A stretch of DNA of 64,000 nt, from the NCBI RefSeq assembly GCF_900099685.1, contig NZ_FNDW01000010.1, positions 96,733 through 160,732 of the forward strand, given 5' to 3'. Origin of the DNA: Chryseobacterium taeanense. GTDB taxonomy: Bacteria; Bacteroidota; Bacteroidia; Flavobacteriales; Weeksellaceae. Positions 17,606 to 26,503 of the stretch are shown one piece after another. A program made the translations under genes and the position numbers. The notes under the pieces are model-generated. The model saw only the letters and a program-made list of their open reading frames with translations, was not told where the DNA came from and did not search any database. Numbering within the stretch: the stretch's first letter is position 1; each line of letters starts with the position of its first letter.

Positions 17606-19723
17606 ATGAAACTTTGTATTGCAGAAAAGCCAAGTGTTGCCAGAGATATCGCCAAAGTACTGGGTGCTACCACTCCCAAACAAGGTTATATGGAAGGAAA
17701 CGGCTATTGTGTGACATGGACTTTCGGGCATCTCTGCACCCTCAAAGAACCTCACGACTACGGTCCGCAGTACAAATCCTGGAATTTGTTTCTGCTACCG
17801 ATAATCCCCAATAATTTCGGAATTAAATTAATCCCCAATAAAGGCGTTGAAAACCAGTTCAAAGTCATTGAAAGATTAGTTGCCGAATGTGATGAGGTCA
17901 TCAACTGCGGGGATGCCGGGCAGGAAGGAGAACTCATTCAGCGATGGGTGTTGCAGAAAGCAAAATGCAATAAACCTATTCAGCGCCTCTGGATTTCATC
18001 CCTTACGGAAGAAGCAATTAAAGAAGGCTTTGCCAGCTTAAAACCTGCCGAAGACTATAAAAATCTCTATCTTGCGGGCAATGCCAGAGCTGTGGGCGAC
18101 TGGCTTTTAGGCATCAATGCGACAAGACTTTTTACTAAAAAGTTCGGAGGAAATAAAGCTGTTCTTTCTATTGGAAGGGTGCAGACTCCGACATTGGCAA
18201 TGCTTGTGCAACGTCAGAAAGAGATTGACGCTTTTACCACAGAAGAATACTGGGAGCTCAAAACGAAATATAGAGATGTAATCTTCAACGCAGCCATCGA
18301 TCGTTTAAAAACTCTGGAACGTGCCGAAAAAGGTCTTGAATATCTGAAGGAAAATATTTTTGAGATCGTTTCTTTTGAAATTAAAGAAGGAAGAGAAAAA
18401 AATCCAAGGCTGTTTGATTTGACCGGCCTGCAGGTGGAAGCGAACAAAAAGTATGGCTACTCCGCAGAGAATACATTAAAGTATATCCAAAGCCTGTACG
18501 AGAAAAAACACGTTACCTACCCGCGTGTAGATACGACGTATTTATCAGAAAGTTTATATCCGAAAATTGAAGGCATCCTCAGGAAAATGTCATTCTATCA
18601 GGATCTTATTGCTCCTTTATTAGAAGCTCCTATTCCAAAATCCAAAGCCGTTTTTGACGACACGAAAGTTACGGATCACCATGCGATTATTCCCACGGAA
18701 GTTCCGCCTTCTCAGAATCTGAGCCGCGAAGAAAAACTGATCTATGATTTAATTGCAAAACGTTTTATTTCCGTTTTTTATCCTGAATGTAAAATTTCCA
18801 ACACGCTCGTGGAAGGTAAAGTAGGAACCATTCCTTTCAAAACGAGTGGAAAACAGATTCTTGAACCGGGCTGGAGAGCCGTTTATGCCAAAGAACCGAA
18901 AGATGAAACCGAAAAGGAAAAGGATAAAGAGGAAGAACAAACCATTCCCGAATTCACGGTTGGAGAAACCGGGTCGCACGATCCGATGATTCATCAGGGG
19001 AAAACGTCGCCGCCAAAACCATACACCGAAGCAACGCTACTCCGTGCTATGGAAACAGCCGGAAAACAGGTAGAAGACGAAGAACTTCGTGAATTGCTCA
19101 AAAACAACGGAATCGGAAGACCGTCTACCCGTGCCAACATTATCGAAACGCTTTTTAAAAGAAAGTACATCGAAAAGAAAAGAAAAAACCTCATCGCTAC
19201 CCAAACCGGAATTCAGTTGATTGATACCATTGAAGACGAACTTCTTAAAAGTCCTGAACTTACTGGAGAATGGGAGCTTAAACTTCGCAAAATTGAAAAG
19301 GGTGAATATGAAGCCAATCATTTTAAAGAGGAACTCATTCAGATGGTTACAGAGCTTACCGAAAAAGTAGTCTACGGAAAAGGAAAAGTAATCAATCTGG
19401 AAGAAGAAAAAGAGGTGAAGGAAAAGAAAAAACGTGAACCTGCTGCTAAAAAAGAACTTCAGTCCTGGGAAGAAATCAAATGTCCGAAATGCAAGGAACA
19501 TCATCTCATAAAGGGAAAAACGGCCGTCGGATGTTCAGATTTTAAAAACTGCGGATTTAAAGTTTCATTTGAAATCTTTGGAAAAAAACTTTCCGATAAA
19601 CAGTTGATGGATTTAATCATAAAAGGAAAAACTTCAAAACTGAAAGGTTTTAGCACACATCCTGAAAATATGACAGAAGGAGTTTTATCAATAAATGAAC
19701 ATTTTAACATCATCCTTGTCTGA
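17606..19723 (+). CDS. topB: DNA topoisomerase III (type IA)
   Basis: A 705-residue type IA enzyme that relaxes and decatenates DNA through a 5'-phosphotyrosine intermediate. The TOPRIM domain begins at residue 1 (KLCIAEKPSVARDIAKVLG) and contains the acidic motif CGDAGQEGELI. SIGRVQTPTLAMLVQRQ follows near 190. The catalytic Tyr is in VTYPRVDTTYLSE (Y305), and the gate domain shows LLKNNGIGRPSTRANIIETL. The C-terminus has a zinc-ribbon-like Cys cluster (KCPKCKEHH...GCSDFKNCGF), then a LSDKQLMDLIIKGKT tail. The length is normal. It is flanked by an antiporter and a monooxygenase, with no mobile-element genes nearby, so it appears to be a resident copy. Confidence 0.95.
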   Translation: MKLCIAEKPSVARDIAKVLGATTPKQGYMEGNGYCVTWTFGHLCTLKEPHDYGPQYKSWNLFLLPIIPNNFGIKLIPNKGVENQFKVIERLVAECDEVINCGDAGQEGELIQRWVLQKAKCNKPIQRLWISSLTEEAIKEGFASLKPAEDYKNLYLAGNARAVGDWLLGINATRLFTKKFGGNKAVLSIGRVQTPTLAMLVQRQKEIDAFTTEEYWELKTKYRDVIFNAAIDRLKTLERAEKGLEYLKENIFEIVSFEIKEGREKNPRLFDLTGLQVEANKKYGYSAENTLKYIQSLYEKKHVTYPRVDTTYLSESLYPKIEGILRKMSFYQDLIAPLLEAPIPKSKAVFDDTKVTDHHAIIPTEVPPSQNLSREEKLIYDLIAKRFISVFYPECKISNTLVEGKVGTIPFKTSGKQILEPGWRAVYAKEPKDETEKEKDKEEEQTIPEFTVGETGSHDPMIHQGKTSPPKPYTEATLLRAMETAGKQVEDEELRELLKNNGIGRPSTRANIIETLFKRKYIEKKRKNLIATQTGIQLIDTIEDELLKSPELTGEWELKLRKIEKGEYEANHFKEELIQMVTELTEKVVYGKGKVINLEEEKEVKEKKKREPAAKKELQSWEEIKCPKCKEHHLIKGKTAVGCSDFKNCGFKVSFEIFGKKLSDKQLMDLIIKGKTSKLKGFSTHPENMTEGVLSINEHFNIILV

Positions 19724-19742
19724 TCCTGGATTTATCAAAAAA

Positions 19743-19772
19743 AAATAGAAATACTTCATAGCATTTCTATTT
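19743..19772. terminator. Hairpin between topB and the convergent monooxygenase
   Basis: AAATAGAAAT (19743) pairs perfectly with ATTTCTATTT (19763) around a 10-nt loop, flanked by A and T runs, in the gap between the two convergent genes. Confidence 0.65.
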
Positions 19773-19794
19773 TAAGTATTATTGATAAGTTTGT

Positions 19795-20961
19795 TTAGTA
19801 ATGATGACTCTTGAAAAAGCTCAGCATATTCTCAAGAGCATTTTCAGCGTGCATCAATTCTCCGTTGTCTAGAGATTCTTTTGCCACTTTTGCAGACCTT
19901 TTCCTCATGCTGATCTCGTATGACGAAATAGCTTCACGCAAATTTTTATACTTGTCAGAGGTAAGGCATTCGCTCAGTTCCAGTGCATCAAGCATCGCCA
20001 TATTTACTCCTTCTCCCGCAAATGGAGGCATTACGTGTGCTGCATCGCCGATCATGGTTATATTAGATTGTGCTTCCCAGGTCTGATCAAAAGGAATACA
20101 GTAAATAGGACGTGGAATAAAAGGAGTTTCTGTATTTTCAAACAGTTCAAGCCATATGCTGTCCCATTCAGGATAAGTCGTTTTATACCAATCTAATATT
20201 TGAGTTCTATCAGTGAAATCTAAGTCGCTTTCTGATGCCCAGTTTTCATCCGTTCTGAAACTGGCGTAAAAACCGATATCGCCGTTTCCTTTTTGTCCCA
20301 TCAAAAGATTTTTATTGTTTCCGAAAGCCATTATTTTTCCGCCTCTCAACAAAGCATTAACTTTTGGAGCGGCTTCTTTTACCTGTTGAATATTTCCTTC
20401 AAGCATGGTGATTCCGGTGTAAAAAGCTTTGCTGTCCGTAATGTATGGGCGGATTTTAGAATTGGCACCATCACAGGCTATAACAATATCTGCATAAGCT
20501 GTTGTATTATTTTTAAAATGCAAAAGCCATCCTTCACCCTGATTTTCCATAGAAACAAAATGACTGTTCCAGACTACAGTTGCCGGTTGTAAAGATTCCA
20601 GTAAGATTTTCCGTAATGTACCACGATCTATTTCTGGACGAAAATGCTCTTTTCCGAAATCTTCTTCAGGTTTCGATTCATGATCGCTAAAAAAAATCTC
20701 AGCATTTTCGTTCATGATAAGTTCCCTGTCGGCACCAATAAGATAGTTTTGTTTGAATTCTTCCAGCAAACCTGCCTTACGAATGGCAGCCAGCCCGGAA
20801 TCATCATGAAGATCAAGAGGAGAGCCTTGAACCCGTGCATTTTTATTAAGATCTCTTTCAAATACTTTTACTTCGGCACCTTTTAGTTGTAACAATCTTG
20901 CCAGCGTCAATCCACCCGGACCACCACCAACAACGGCAATAGATTTATTTTTTATGAGCAT
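19795..20961 (-). CDS. TetX-like FAD-dependent monooxygenase
   Basis: A 388-residue flavoprotein of the PHBH/TetX class. The N-terminal Rossmann motif is AVVGGGPGGLTLARLLQLKG, followed by VFERD and GSPLDLHDDSGLAAIRKAGL. The second FAD motif is TMIGDAAHVMPPFAGEGVNM. Order and spacing follow Tet(X) closely. By eye alignment, however, the tetracycline-contact positions differ: the Gln of FNIQADI aligns with Glu (MLEGNI), the Arg with Lys (GGKIMAF), and the His of ALHFG with Gly (DIGFY). I therefore call a TetX-like hydroxylase of unknown substrate, not a proven resistance gene. It follows an AraC-family regulator by 25 bp on the same strand, which suggests inducible co-expression. Confidence 0.88.
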   Translation of the reverse strand: MLIKNKSIAVVGGGPGGLTLARLLQLKGAEVKVFERDLNKNARVQGSPLDLHDDSGLAAIRKAGLLEEFKQNYLIGADRELIMNENAEIFFSDHESKPEEDFGKEHFRPEIDRGTLRKILLESLQPATVVWNSHFVSMENQGEGWLLHFKNNTTAYADIVIACDGANSKIRPYITDSKAFYTGITMLEGNIQQVKEAAPKVNALLRGGKIMAFGNNKNLLMGQKGNGDIGFYASFRTDENWASESDLDFTDRTQILDWYKTTYPEWDSIWLELFENTETPFIPRPIYCIPFDQTWEAQSNITMIGDAAHVMPPFAGEGVNMAMLDALELSECLTSDKYKNLREAISSYEISMRKRSAKVAKESLDNGELMHAENALENMLSFFKSHHY

Positions 20962-20986
20962 AATTTTAAAATTTTATGCCACAAAA

Positions 20987-21739
20987 TTAGGTTGTATGAT
21001 AAATCAAAAATTGTAAAAATCGGTCGTTTTCGTTTTTAAAAAGTTCCTTAGGCGAAACCCCGGAAAGCTTTTTAATTTCTTTAATAAAATGAGACTGATC
21101 GGTAAAATTAAGCTGAGGAAAAAGATTTCCGTCTTTAATATGATACAAAGAGGCCTGAAAACGCAGGATTTTACAATAATATTTTAATGAAATTCCTAAA
21201 TGCTTATTAAAATAACGGTTAATTTGGCGCTCATTCCAATTAATACTTTCCGCAAGATCTTTGATTGCGATTTCTCCGTGGCTCGAAAAAATAAGTTCGA
21301 AAAGTTTTTGTTTTCGTTCATCAATTTTTTCAGGTAATAAAGATTTTATTTTTTGAGAAGCTTTTTCGGTAAATTTATCAAAATCTTCCAGGTCTTCAAT
21401 CGTAAAGCCCCAGAAATCGGAAGGAAGCTCTTTTCCTCCGTTTACAAAATCTGCAATAGATTGTTGAAGGATATATTCCAGAGCAAGCGGATTGAAGTTA
21501 ATAGCAAAAAAAGAAGAAATTTCTCTTTTCGGCATGGGTTTAGGTTGGGTTTCCAGCCCCATCAAAACAATTTTAAATTCATTATGAACGGTCTTGCAAA
21601 AAAGTAAATCGATTTTACCATTTGGAATAATAATGCCTTCATTGAATGTTGATAGATTTTGAAGCGAAGAATAGCCGTACACTAAATCACTAAAGGATTG
21701 AACGGGCTTTACAAATTTATAGACTAAATCATTGCTCAT
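20987..21739 (-). CDS. AraC-family transcriptional regulator
   Basis: A 250-residue regulator. The N-terminal ~140 residues form a cupin-like sensing domain (NEGIIIPNGKIDLLFC, then MPKREISSFFAINFNPLAL). The C-terminal AraC double HTH begins near 155 (IAIKDLAESINWNERQINRY, then KHLGISLKYYCKILRFQASL) and ends with the typical NFTDQSHFIKEIKKLSGVSP. The TetX-like monooxygenase gene starts 25 bp downstream on the same strand, so this is probably its regulator and co-transcribed with it. The inducer is unknown. Confidence 0.9.
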   Translation of the reverse strand: MSNDLVYKFVKPVQSFSDLVYGYSSLQNLSTFNEGIIIPNGKIDLLFCKTVHNEFKIVLMGLETQPKPMPKREISSFFAINFNPLALEYILQQSIADFVNGGKELPSDFWGFTIEDLEDFDKFTEKASQKIKSLLPEKIDERKQKLFELIFSSHGEIAIKDLAESINWNERQINRYFNKHLGISLKYYCKILRFQASLYHIKDGNLFPQLNFTDQSHFIKEIKKLSGVSPKELFKNENDRFLQFLIYHTT

Positions 21740-21826
21740 AGGATGATTTTGGCGTTTTATAAATAAACGAATTTACAGTTTCCTTATTCTATAAATTCAA
21801 TTTAAGTGAAAATTTTTAAGTTATGT

Positions 21827-21834
21827 TATATTTG
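21827..21834 (+). promoter_or_regulatory. -7 box for the thioesterase gene
   Basis: TATATTTG fits TAnnTTTG and lies 16 bp before the ATG at 21851, downstream of an upstream in-frame start at 21806. It argues for the shorter protein. Confidence 0.5.
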
Positions 21835-21850
21835 TCTTAAATTAAAAATA

Positions 21851-22273
21851 ATGACACCCGAAAAAAAGCAACTCATCACAGGTAGTTTTCACCGTTCTGA
21901 AACTTTAAAATTTTACAAAGCTGAATTATTGGAAGTTGAAACCGACTTTATTTCCATGAAAATTCCTAAAATGGATCTTATGACCAGAAAAGCAGGAATG
22001 TTCAACGGCGCGATGATTGCTTCGCTTGTAGATGTTTCTTCAGGATATGCTGCAGTAAGTCATTATGATGAAGATTGCTATGTTGTTACCGTGGAATTGA
22101 AAGTCAATTATTTACGTCCTGCCATTGGTGATGCTTTGGTTTCAAAGTCGTATGTCATAAAAGGTGGCGCAAAGATCAGTGTCATCCGTACGGAAATTTA
22201 TACCACAGACGAAAACGGTGGATCTGAAAGTCATGTGGCTACGTCATTGGTAACGATGATGAAAATAAAGTAA
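21851..22273 (+). CDS. PaaI-family hotdog thioesterase
   Basis: From the ATG at 21851 the protein has 140 residues, usual for the PaaI/YbgC hotdog family. The motif GMFNGAMIASLVDVSSGYAA corresponds to the family's HGG...D active-site helix, with Asn-Gly in place of His-Gly. VVTVELKVNYLRPA is the central strand. It should hydrolyse acyl- or aryl-CoA thioesters in the cytoplasm; the substrate is not predictable. The ATG at 21806 is disfavoured because the -7 box lies inside that extension. It may share a transcript with the small membrane protein 72 bp downstream. Confidence 0.85.
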   Translation: MTPEKKQLITGSFHRSETLKFYKAELLEVETDFISMKIPKMDLMTRKAGMFNGAMIASLVDVSSGYAAVSHYDEDCYVVTVELKVNYLRPAIGDALVSKSYVIKGGAKISVIRTEIYTTDENGGSESHVATSLVTMMKIK

Positions 22274-22345
22274 ACTTTTAAGGAATTTATAGTATATTTA
22301 ATGTAGAAAGTTATAAACAAATTAATGAACTAAAAAATAAAAATT

Positions 22346-22690
22346 ATGAACTTAATTATTCGTCTTTTGGTAACAGCCATTGTTGCCTATCTTCTTACCA
22401 TGATTTTACCGGGTGTTCACTTTTCAGGATTTGGCGGAGCTATTATTTTTTCCATCGTTTTGGGAATTTTAAATCTGATTGTAAAACCGATATTGAGCAT
22501 TTTAGGATTGCCTTTAACGATCATCACGCTGGGATTATTCGCACTGGTAATTAACGCACTTATCATTCTGATTGCCGACTATTTTATCGACAGTATGGTA
22601 GTCGATGGCTTCTGGTGGGCACTGATATTCAGTATTCTTCTTTCTTTGGTAACTTCACTGGTCAATTCAATGATTTCTGATAAAGATTAA
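22346..22690 (+). CDS. Phage_holin_4_2 / YvlD-type membrane protein
   Basis: A 114-residue, four-helix inner-membrane protein. The signature is AIIFSIVLGILNLIVKPIL followed by SILGLPLTIITLGLFALVIN, as in the Phage_holin_4_2 (YvlD) family. Despite the family name, such proteins are common chromosomal genes, and no phage genes are nearby. Role unknown, possibly envelope stress. A terminator follows. Confidence 0.88.
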   Translation: MNLIIRLLVTAIVAYLLTMILPGVHFSGFGGAIIFSIVLGILNLIVKPILSILGLPLTIITLGLFALVINALIILIADYFIDSMVVDGFWWALIFSILLSLVTSLVNSMISDKD

Positions 22691-22713
22691 AAAAATACAT
22701 AGCAAAGATTGAT

Positions 22714-22742
22714 AAAGAGTGGACTTCTGTTCGCTCTTTTTT
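22714..22742 (+). terminator. Intrinsic terminator after the YvlD-type gene
   Basis: An 11-bp stem with two G-T wobbles (22714-22724 with 22729-22739, TTCT loop) runs into a T tract 24 bp after the stop codon. Confidence 0.75.
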
Positions 22743-22777
22743 ATTTGAAAATTGATAAATCAGTTGTTAAAAATAAG

Positions 22778-22785
22778 TAACTTTG
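22778..22785 (+). promoter_or_regulatory. -7 box for the S9 peptidase gene
   Basis: TAACTTTG fits TAnnTTTG, with a TTG at 22752 as a possible -33 element. The implied leader to the ATG at 22851 is about 60 nt. Confidence 0.45.
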
Positions 22786-22850
22786 GAACCTTTGAATTAA
22801 ACAGAATTATGAAGTTCCATATTTCATAATCAAAAAACGATATCAATAAT

Positions 22851-24845
22851 ATGAAATTAAAGTACAGTCTGCTGGCTTTGGCAGCTCCGCTCTTAATGAA
22901 TGCACAAAAAGTAATGACGCCTGAAATTTTATGGACTTTAAAAAAAGTGGGAGTACAGGCCGTTTCACCCGATCAGTCTTCGCTTATTTATAAAGTAGGG
23001 CAGGTAGATCTTAAAACAGAAAAAACCAAAAGTGAAAACTATTTTCTGAATGTAATTAATAACCAGTCCGATAAAATGGATTTGGGAAAAAAAGTTCTTA
23101 TTCAGTGGGATAAAAACGGGATTTATGCACAGGAAGGCGATAAGATTTTTCTTTCTAAAGACAATGCAAAAACATGGACAGAATTTTATACCATTGGTGA
23201 AGTTGACAATGTAGTAATCTCTCCAGATGGTAAGAAAATAGCTTTCAGTAAACAGGTTCTGGTGGAAAAAGTAATGGGAAAAGATAAATATCCTGATACT
23301 CCGAAAACCACAGCACAGGTTTATACCGATTTGAATCACAGACATTGGGATTATTTTAACGAAGGAAAATACAACCATGTTTTTGTAGTGAATATTTCAG
23401 ACAAAGCAGAGGCTGCAAAAGATCTTCTCGATGGTAAAATGTGGGATTCTCCGCAGCGACCTTTCGGAGGAACTGAAGACTTCATCTGGAGCCCGGATTC
23501 TTCCCAGCTTTTATATGTTACAAAACCTAAAAGCGGAAAAGAATATTCAACAAGCACCAACACAGATATTTTTGCATATGATCTTGCAAAAGGAACCACG
23601 AAAAATTTAACGGAATCTAATAAAGGATATGATGTAAACCCTAAATTCAGTCCCGACGGGAAATCTTTGATCTGGCAGAGCATGGCGAGAGAGGGATATG
23701 AAGCGGATAAAAATGACGTAAAAATCCTCGACTGGAAAACCGGTAAAATAACAAATCTTACCGCAGGCTGGGACGAAAGTGTTTCCGGAGATGTTTTCTG
23801 GGGTGCAGATTCTAAAACTATTTATTTCACGGCAGCATTCAGAGGAACTAAACAATTATTCTCTTTAGATCCAAAAAATGCTAAAGTTCAGCAGATTACC
23901 AAAGGTAATTTTGATGTCAATGAAATTTTTGCAGATCAGAAAAAATCCCTTTTAGTAGGAAGAACAGATATTAATCATGCAACAGAACTGTTCTCCGTGA
24001 ACATTAAAAACGGAGAAATGCAACAGGTAACGGATGTGAATAAAGATACCTACGCAAGTCTTTCTCAAGGAAAATCTGAACTTAAAATGGTGAAAACCAC
24101 CGATGGTAAAGAAATGGGAGTGTGGTTCCATTATCCACCCAATTTCGATCCGAATAAAAAATATCCTACTTTAGTGTATTGCCAAGGCGGGCCGCAATCT
24201 GCATTAACCCAATTCTTCAGCACAAGATGGAATTTTGCTTTAATGGCAGCTAACGGATATATCGTTGTCGCACCAAATAGACGAGGAATGCCAGGGTGGG
24301 GAACAAAATGGAACGAAGAAATCTCTAAAGACTGGGGTGGACAACCCATTAGAGATTATTTGGCTGCAACTGATTATGCCAAAACGCTACCTTATGTTGA
24401 TGGAGAAAGAGTGGCGGCAATCGGCGCAAGTTATGGTGGGTACAGCGTGTTCATGCTTGCGGGAATCCATGAAAACAGATTCAAAACATTTATCGCGCAT
24501 GACGGATTATTTGATATGAAATCATGGTATCTGACAACTGAGGAACTTTGGTTTGCGAATTGGGATTTAGGTTCTCCTTGGGAAAAACCACTTCCGAAAG
24601 CTTATACTGAATTTAATCCAAGCAATTTTGTTGATAAATGGAATAAACCGATCATGATCGTTCAGGGCGGAATCGACTACAGGGTTCCTTATGAACAAGG
24701 GCAGGAAGCTTTTCAGGCTGCTCAGTTAAGAGGTTTGAAATCCAAACTGGTGTATTTTCCTAATGAAAATCACTGGGTGCTTCATCCACAAAACGGTTTG
24801 GTTTGGCAGAGAGAATTCTTTGGTTGGTTAAAGGAAACCTTATAA
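22851..24845 (+). CDS. Secreted S9-family prolyl oligopeptidase
   Basis: A 664-residue serine peptidase. Residues 1-18 are a signal peptide (LAAPLLMNAQ). Residues about 30-400 form a WD40-like/beta-propeller lid with repeated SPDGK and SPDSS blade ends. The C-terminal alpha/beta hydrolase has nucleophile Ser in GASYGGYS (S527), Asp in QGGIDYRVP (D609) and His in NENHWVLHP (H641), the complete S9 triad. It should cleave short peptides in the periplasm, in the acylaminoacyl or dipeptidyl peptidase group. It has its own promoter and terminator. Confidence 0.93.
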   Translation: MKLKYSLLALAAPLLMNAQKVMTPEILWTLKKVGVQAVSPDQSSLIYKVGQVDLKTEKTKSENYFLNVINNQSDKMDLGKKVLIQWDKNGIYAQEGDKIFLSKDNAKTWTEFYTIGEVDNVVISPDGKKIAFSKQVLVEKVMGKDKYPDTPKTTAQVYTDLNHRHWDYFNEGKYNHVFVVNISDKAEAAKDLLDGKMWDSPQRPFGGTEDFIWSPDSSQLLYVTKPKSGKEYSTSTNTDIFAYDLAKGTTKNLTESNKGYDVNPKFSPDGKSLIWQSMAREGYEADKNDVKILDWKTGKITNLTAGWDESVSGDVFWGADSKTIYFTAAFRGTKQLFSLDPKNAKVQQITKGNFDVNEIFADQKKSLLVGRTDINHATELFSVNIKNGEMQQVTDVNKDTYASLSQGKSELKMVKTTDGKEMGVWFHYPPNFDPNKKYPTLVYCQGGPQSALTQFFSTRWNFALMAANGYIVVAPNRRGMPGWGTKWNEEISKDWGGQPIRDYLAATDYAKTLPYVDGERVAAIGASYGGYSVFMLAGIHENRFKTFIAHDGLFDMKSWYLTTEELWFANWDLGSPWEKPLPKAYTEFNPSNFVDKWNKPIMIVQGGIDYRVPYEQGQEAFQAAQLRGLKSKLVYFPNENHWVLHPQNGLVWQREFFGWLKETL

Positions 24846-24944
24846 ACTGTGATCTACCATCATCAATTCTCCTTCTTTGTAGGAATGTCAACAATTCAGA
24901 GACTTTTTAACGGGGTGGGTAGCAAATATAAAAAATCAACAGAG

Positions 24945-24970
24945 AAACGGGCTTTTTAGTCCGTTTTTTG
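24945..24970 (+). terminator. Terminator after the S9 peptidase gene
   Basis: AAACGGG pairs with TCCGTTT (one wobble) around CTTTTTAG, followed by more T residues, about 100 bp after the stop codon. Confidence 0.6.
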
Positions 24971-24983
24971 CTTTTCAAAAATA

Positions 24984-25080
24984 TGTTCATTTGCTGAGTG
25001 AAACGTCATTGCGAACGAAAAATATTCAGTTTTATTTAAAAGAAAATCTTAGCGTTTATTGCGTTAAAAATATAAAAACC
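24984..25080. repeat. Dispersed element copy 1 (GCGAACGAAAAATA ... GCGTTAAAA)
   Basis: The string CATTTGCTGAGTGAAACG...TTGCGAACGAAAAATA, then about 30 AT-rich bases, then TTGCGTTAAAA, matches similarly arranged sequences at 29768-29856 and 30886-30960. It is non-coding, in the gap before the glycosylase gene. Confidence 0.6.
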
Positions 25081-25094
25081 TATAAATTTGATTT

Positions 25095-25586
25095 ATGCAA
25101 AACAGAATTTCTTCTTTCCCGCCGATTATTGATAGTAATTCTAAAATTCTAATTTTAGGATCCATTCCCGGAGTGAAATCATTAGAAAAACAACAATATT
25201 ATGCCCATCCTCAAAACAAATTCTGGAAAATCATATTTGAATTATTTAATGAAGAATTTACAGAAGATTATGCGGAAAGAATTGGTCTGCTGAAGAAAAA
25301 CTATATTGCACTATGGGATGTTATCGATTCCTGTGAAAGAAAAGGAAGCCTTGATTCGGAAATTAAAAATGAAGAAGCCAATCAGATTGAAGAACTTCTG
25401 GAAAATCATCCGGATATCCGGGCGATCTTTTGTAACGGAGGAAAATCATTTAAAAATTTACAGAAAATTTTAGGTAAAAATTTCAGAGTTCCTATTTATC
25501 AGATGCCTTCGACAAGTCCACTTCATACGGTTTCTTTTGAAAAAAAATTGGATGAATGGAAAATAATTTTGGATTTTTTAAAATAA
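25095..25586 (+). CDS. Hypoxanthine (deoxyinosine) DNA glycosylase, UDG family 6
   Basis: A 163-residue protein of the family-6 UDG superfamily. Motif 1 is ILILGSIPGVKSLEKQQYYA, then HPQNKFWKIIFELF, typical of hypoxanthine-DNA glycosylases. The C-terminal motif is STSPLHTVSFEKKLDEWK. It should remove deaminated adenine (hypoxanthine) from DNA. The motif-1 Ile is a mild change from the usual GSMPG. It is a single gene, convergent with the AIM24 gene. Confidence 0.85.
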   Translation: MQNRISSFPPIIDSNSKILILGSIPGVKSLEKQQYYAHPQNKFWKIIFELFNEEFTEDYAERIGLLKKNYIALWDVIDSCERKGSLDSEIKNEEANQIEELLENHPDIRAIFCNGGKSFKNLQKILGKNFRVPIYQMPSTSPLHTVSFEKKLDEWKIILDFLK

Positions 25587-25636
25587 AAAAGCAGAAATAA
25601 AATTATCCCTGCTAAAATTATTTATCTACTTAAGTT

Positions 25637-26329
25637 TTATCTTTCAATTCTATAAACTTCCTCATACGGCTGAATCAATACCCATCCGTTTCCGGAAAAC
25701 TTCATCTGAAATTCTTCACCACTTCCTCTTCCGATAAGACTTTTAAATGAAACGTTGGTTTTTAAATCCGGAGTCAGATTTCCCGACCAGGCAACAGTTG
25801 CATTAGGATCTGTAAAAACCGGTGCGTCAGGCGTAACCATTAAAGTCAGAGGTTCGCCGTGCGTTGTGATAGCAATATGCCCCGTTCCTGATAATCGTAC
25901 CTGAAAAAGTCCGCCAGACATAACTCCTGCGATACTTTTTAACATCGTAATATCACTTTTTACACTTTGCTCATGGGCGAGTACATCATTACCATTGACA
26001 CAAACCGATTCATTGTTTAGATAAAGAATCCGTACTTTTTTACCTTCGTCGGCAACATATAATTTCCCGGTACCTTCGGCTTTCATAAGCCTTGCTCCTT
26101 CGCCACTGATTGCTTTTTTTAACAGATTTCCCAAACCTCCGGAAAGCATTCCCTGTCTTTCAAAATTAATATTTCCGACATAGCTGACCATACTTCCCAT
26201 TTTTGTCCAGACTGATTGATTATTAAGGTTAATTTCCAGAAGAGCAGGTTTTTCCAGCTCAAAATAGTCCCTCTGCTCAGGTTTTTCTTTCGTTTCGTTG
26301 ACGAAAGATTCAATTGAATATTTGCTCAT
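25637..26329 (-). CDS. AIM24 family protein
   Basis: From the ATG at 26329 the protein has 230 residues. It is all-beta, with NLLKKAISGEGARLMKAEGTG and GHIAITTHGEPLTL, typical of the AIM24/TIGR00266 family (double-stranded beta-helix). Bacterial members have no settled function. The open frame extends 25 codons upstream to 26404, but that part is basic, outside the domain and opposite the queA promoter region. No signal peptide. Confidence 0.85.
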   Translation of the reverse strand: MSKYSIESFVNETKEKPEQRDYFELEKPALLEINLNNQSVWTKMGSMVSYVGNINFERQGMLSGGLGNLLKKAISGEGARLMKAEGTGKLYVADEGKKVRILYLNNESVCVNGNDVLAHEQSVKSDITMLKSIAGVMSGGLFQVRLSGTGHIAITTHGEPLTLMVTPDAPVFTDPNATVAWSGNLTPDLKTNVSFKSLIGRGSGEEFQMKFSGNGWVLIQPYEEVYRIER

Positions 26330-26416
26330 AGGTGTAAAAATTAAATCGCAAAATACAATTTTCATGCTTAATTTTCGCCGTAAAATCACGGTTTTTTGCT
26401 TCAATGTAAATAATAC

Positions 26417-26448
26417 TTGACAAAGGGGTATCTAATGTCGTATATTTG
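26417..26448 (+). promoter_or_regulatory. Bacteroidota-type promoter for queA
   Basis: TTGACA at 26417 and TATATTTG at 26441 are separated by about 21 bp from the TTG, matching the -33/-7 architecture (TTTG ... TAnnTTTG). The ATG is about 55 bp downstream. Confidence 0.65.
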
Positions 26449-26503
26449 CAGTCCGAAAATTACACCCTGTAATTTTGATAATTTTTAAACCGTAATTTAA
26501 AAA

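Noticed and set aside
17606..19723. topB as a sign of an integrative element
   Set aside because: No integrase, relaxase or conjugation genes are nearby; flanking genes look like ordinary chromosome.
22346..22690. Prophage indicated by a holin-family gene
   Set aside because: Phage_holin_4_2 proteins are common chromosomal membrane proteins and no other phage genes are nearby.
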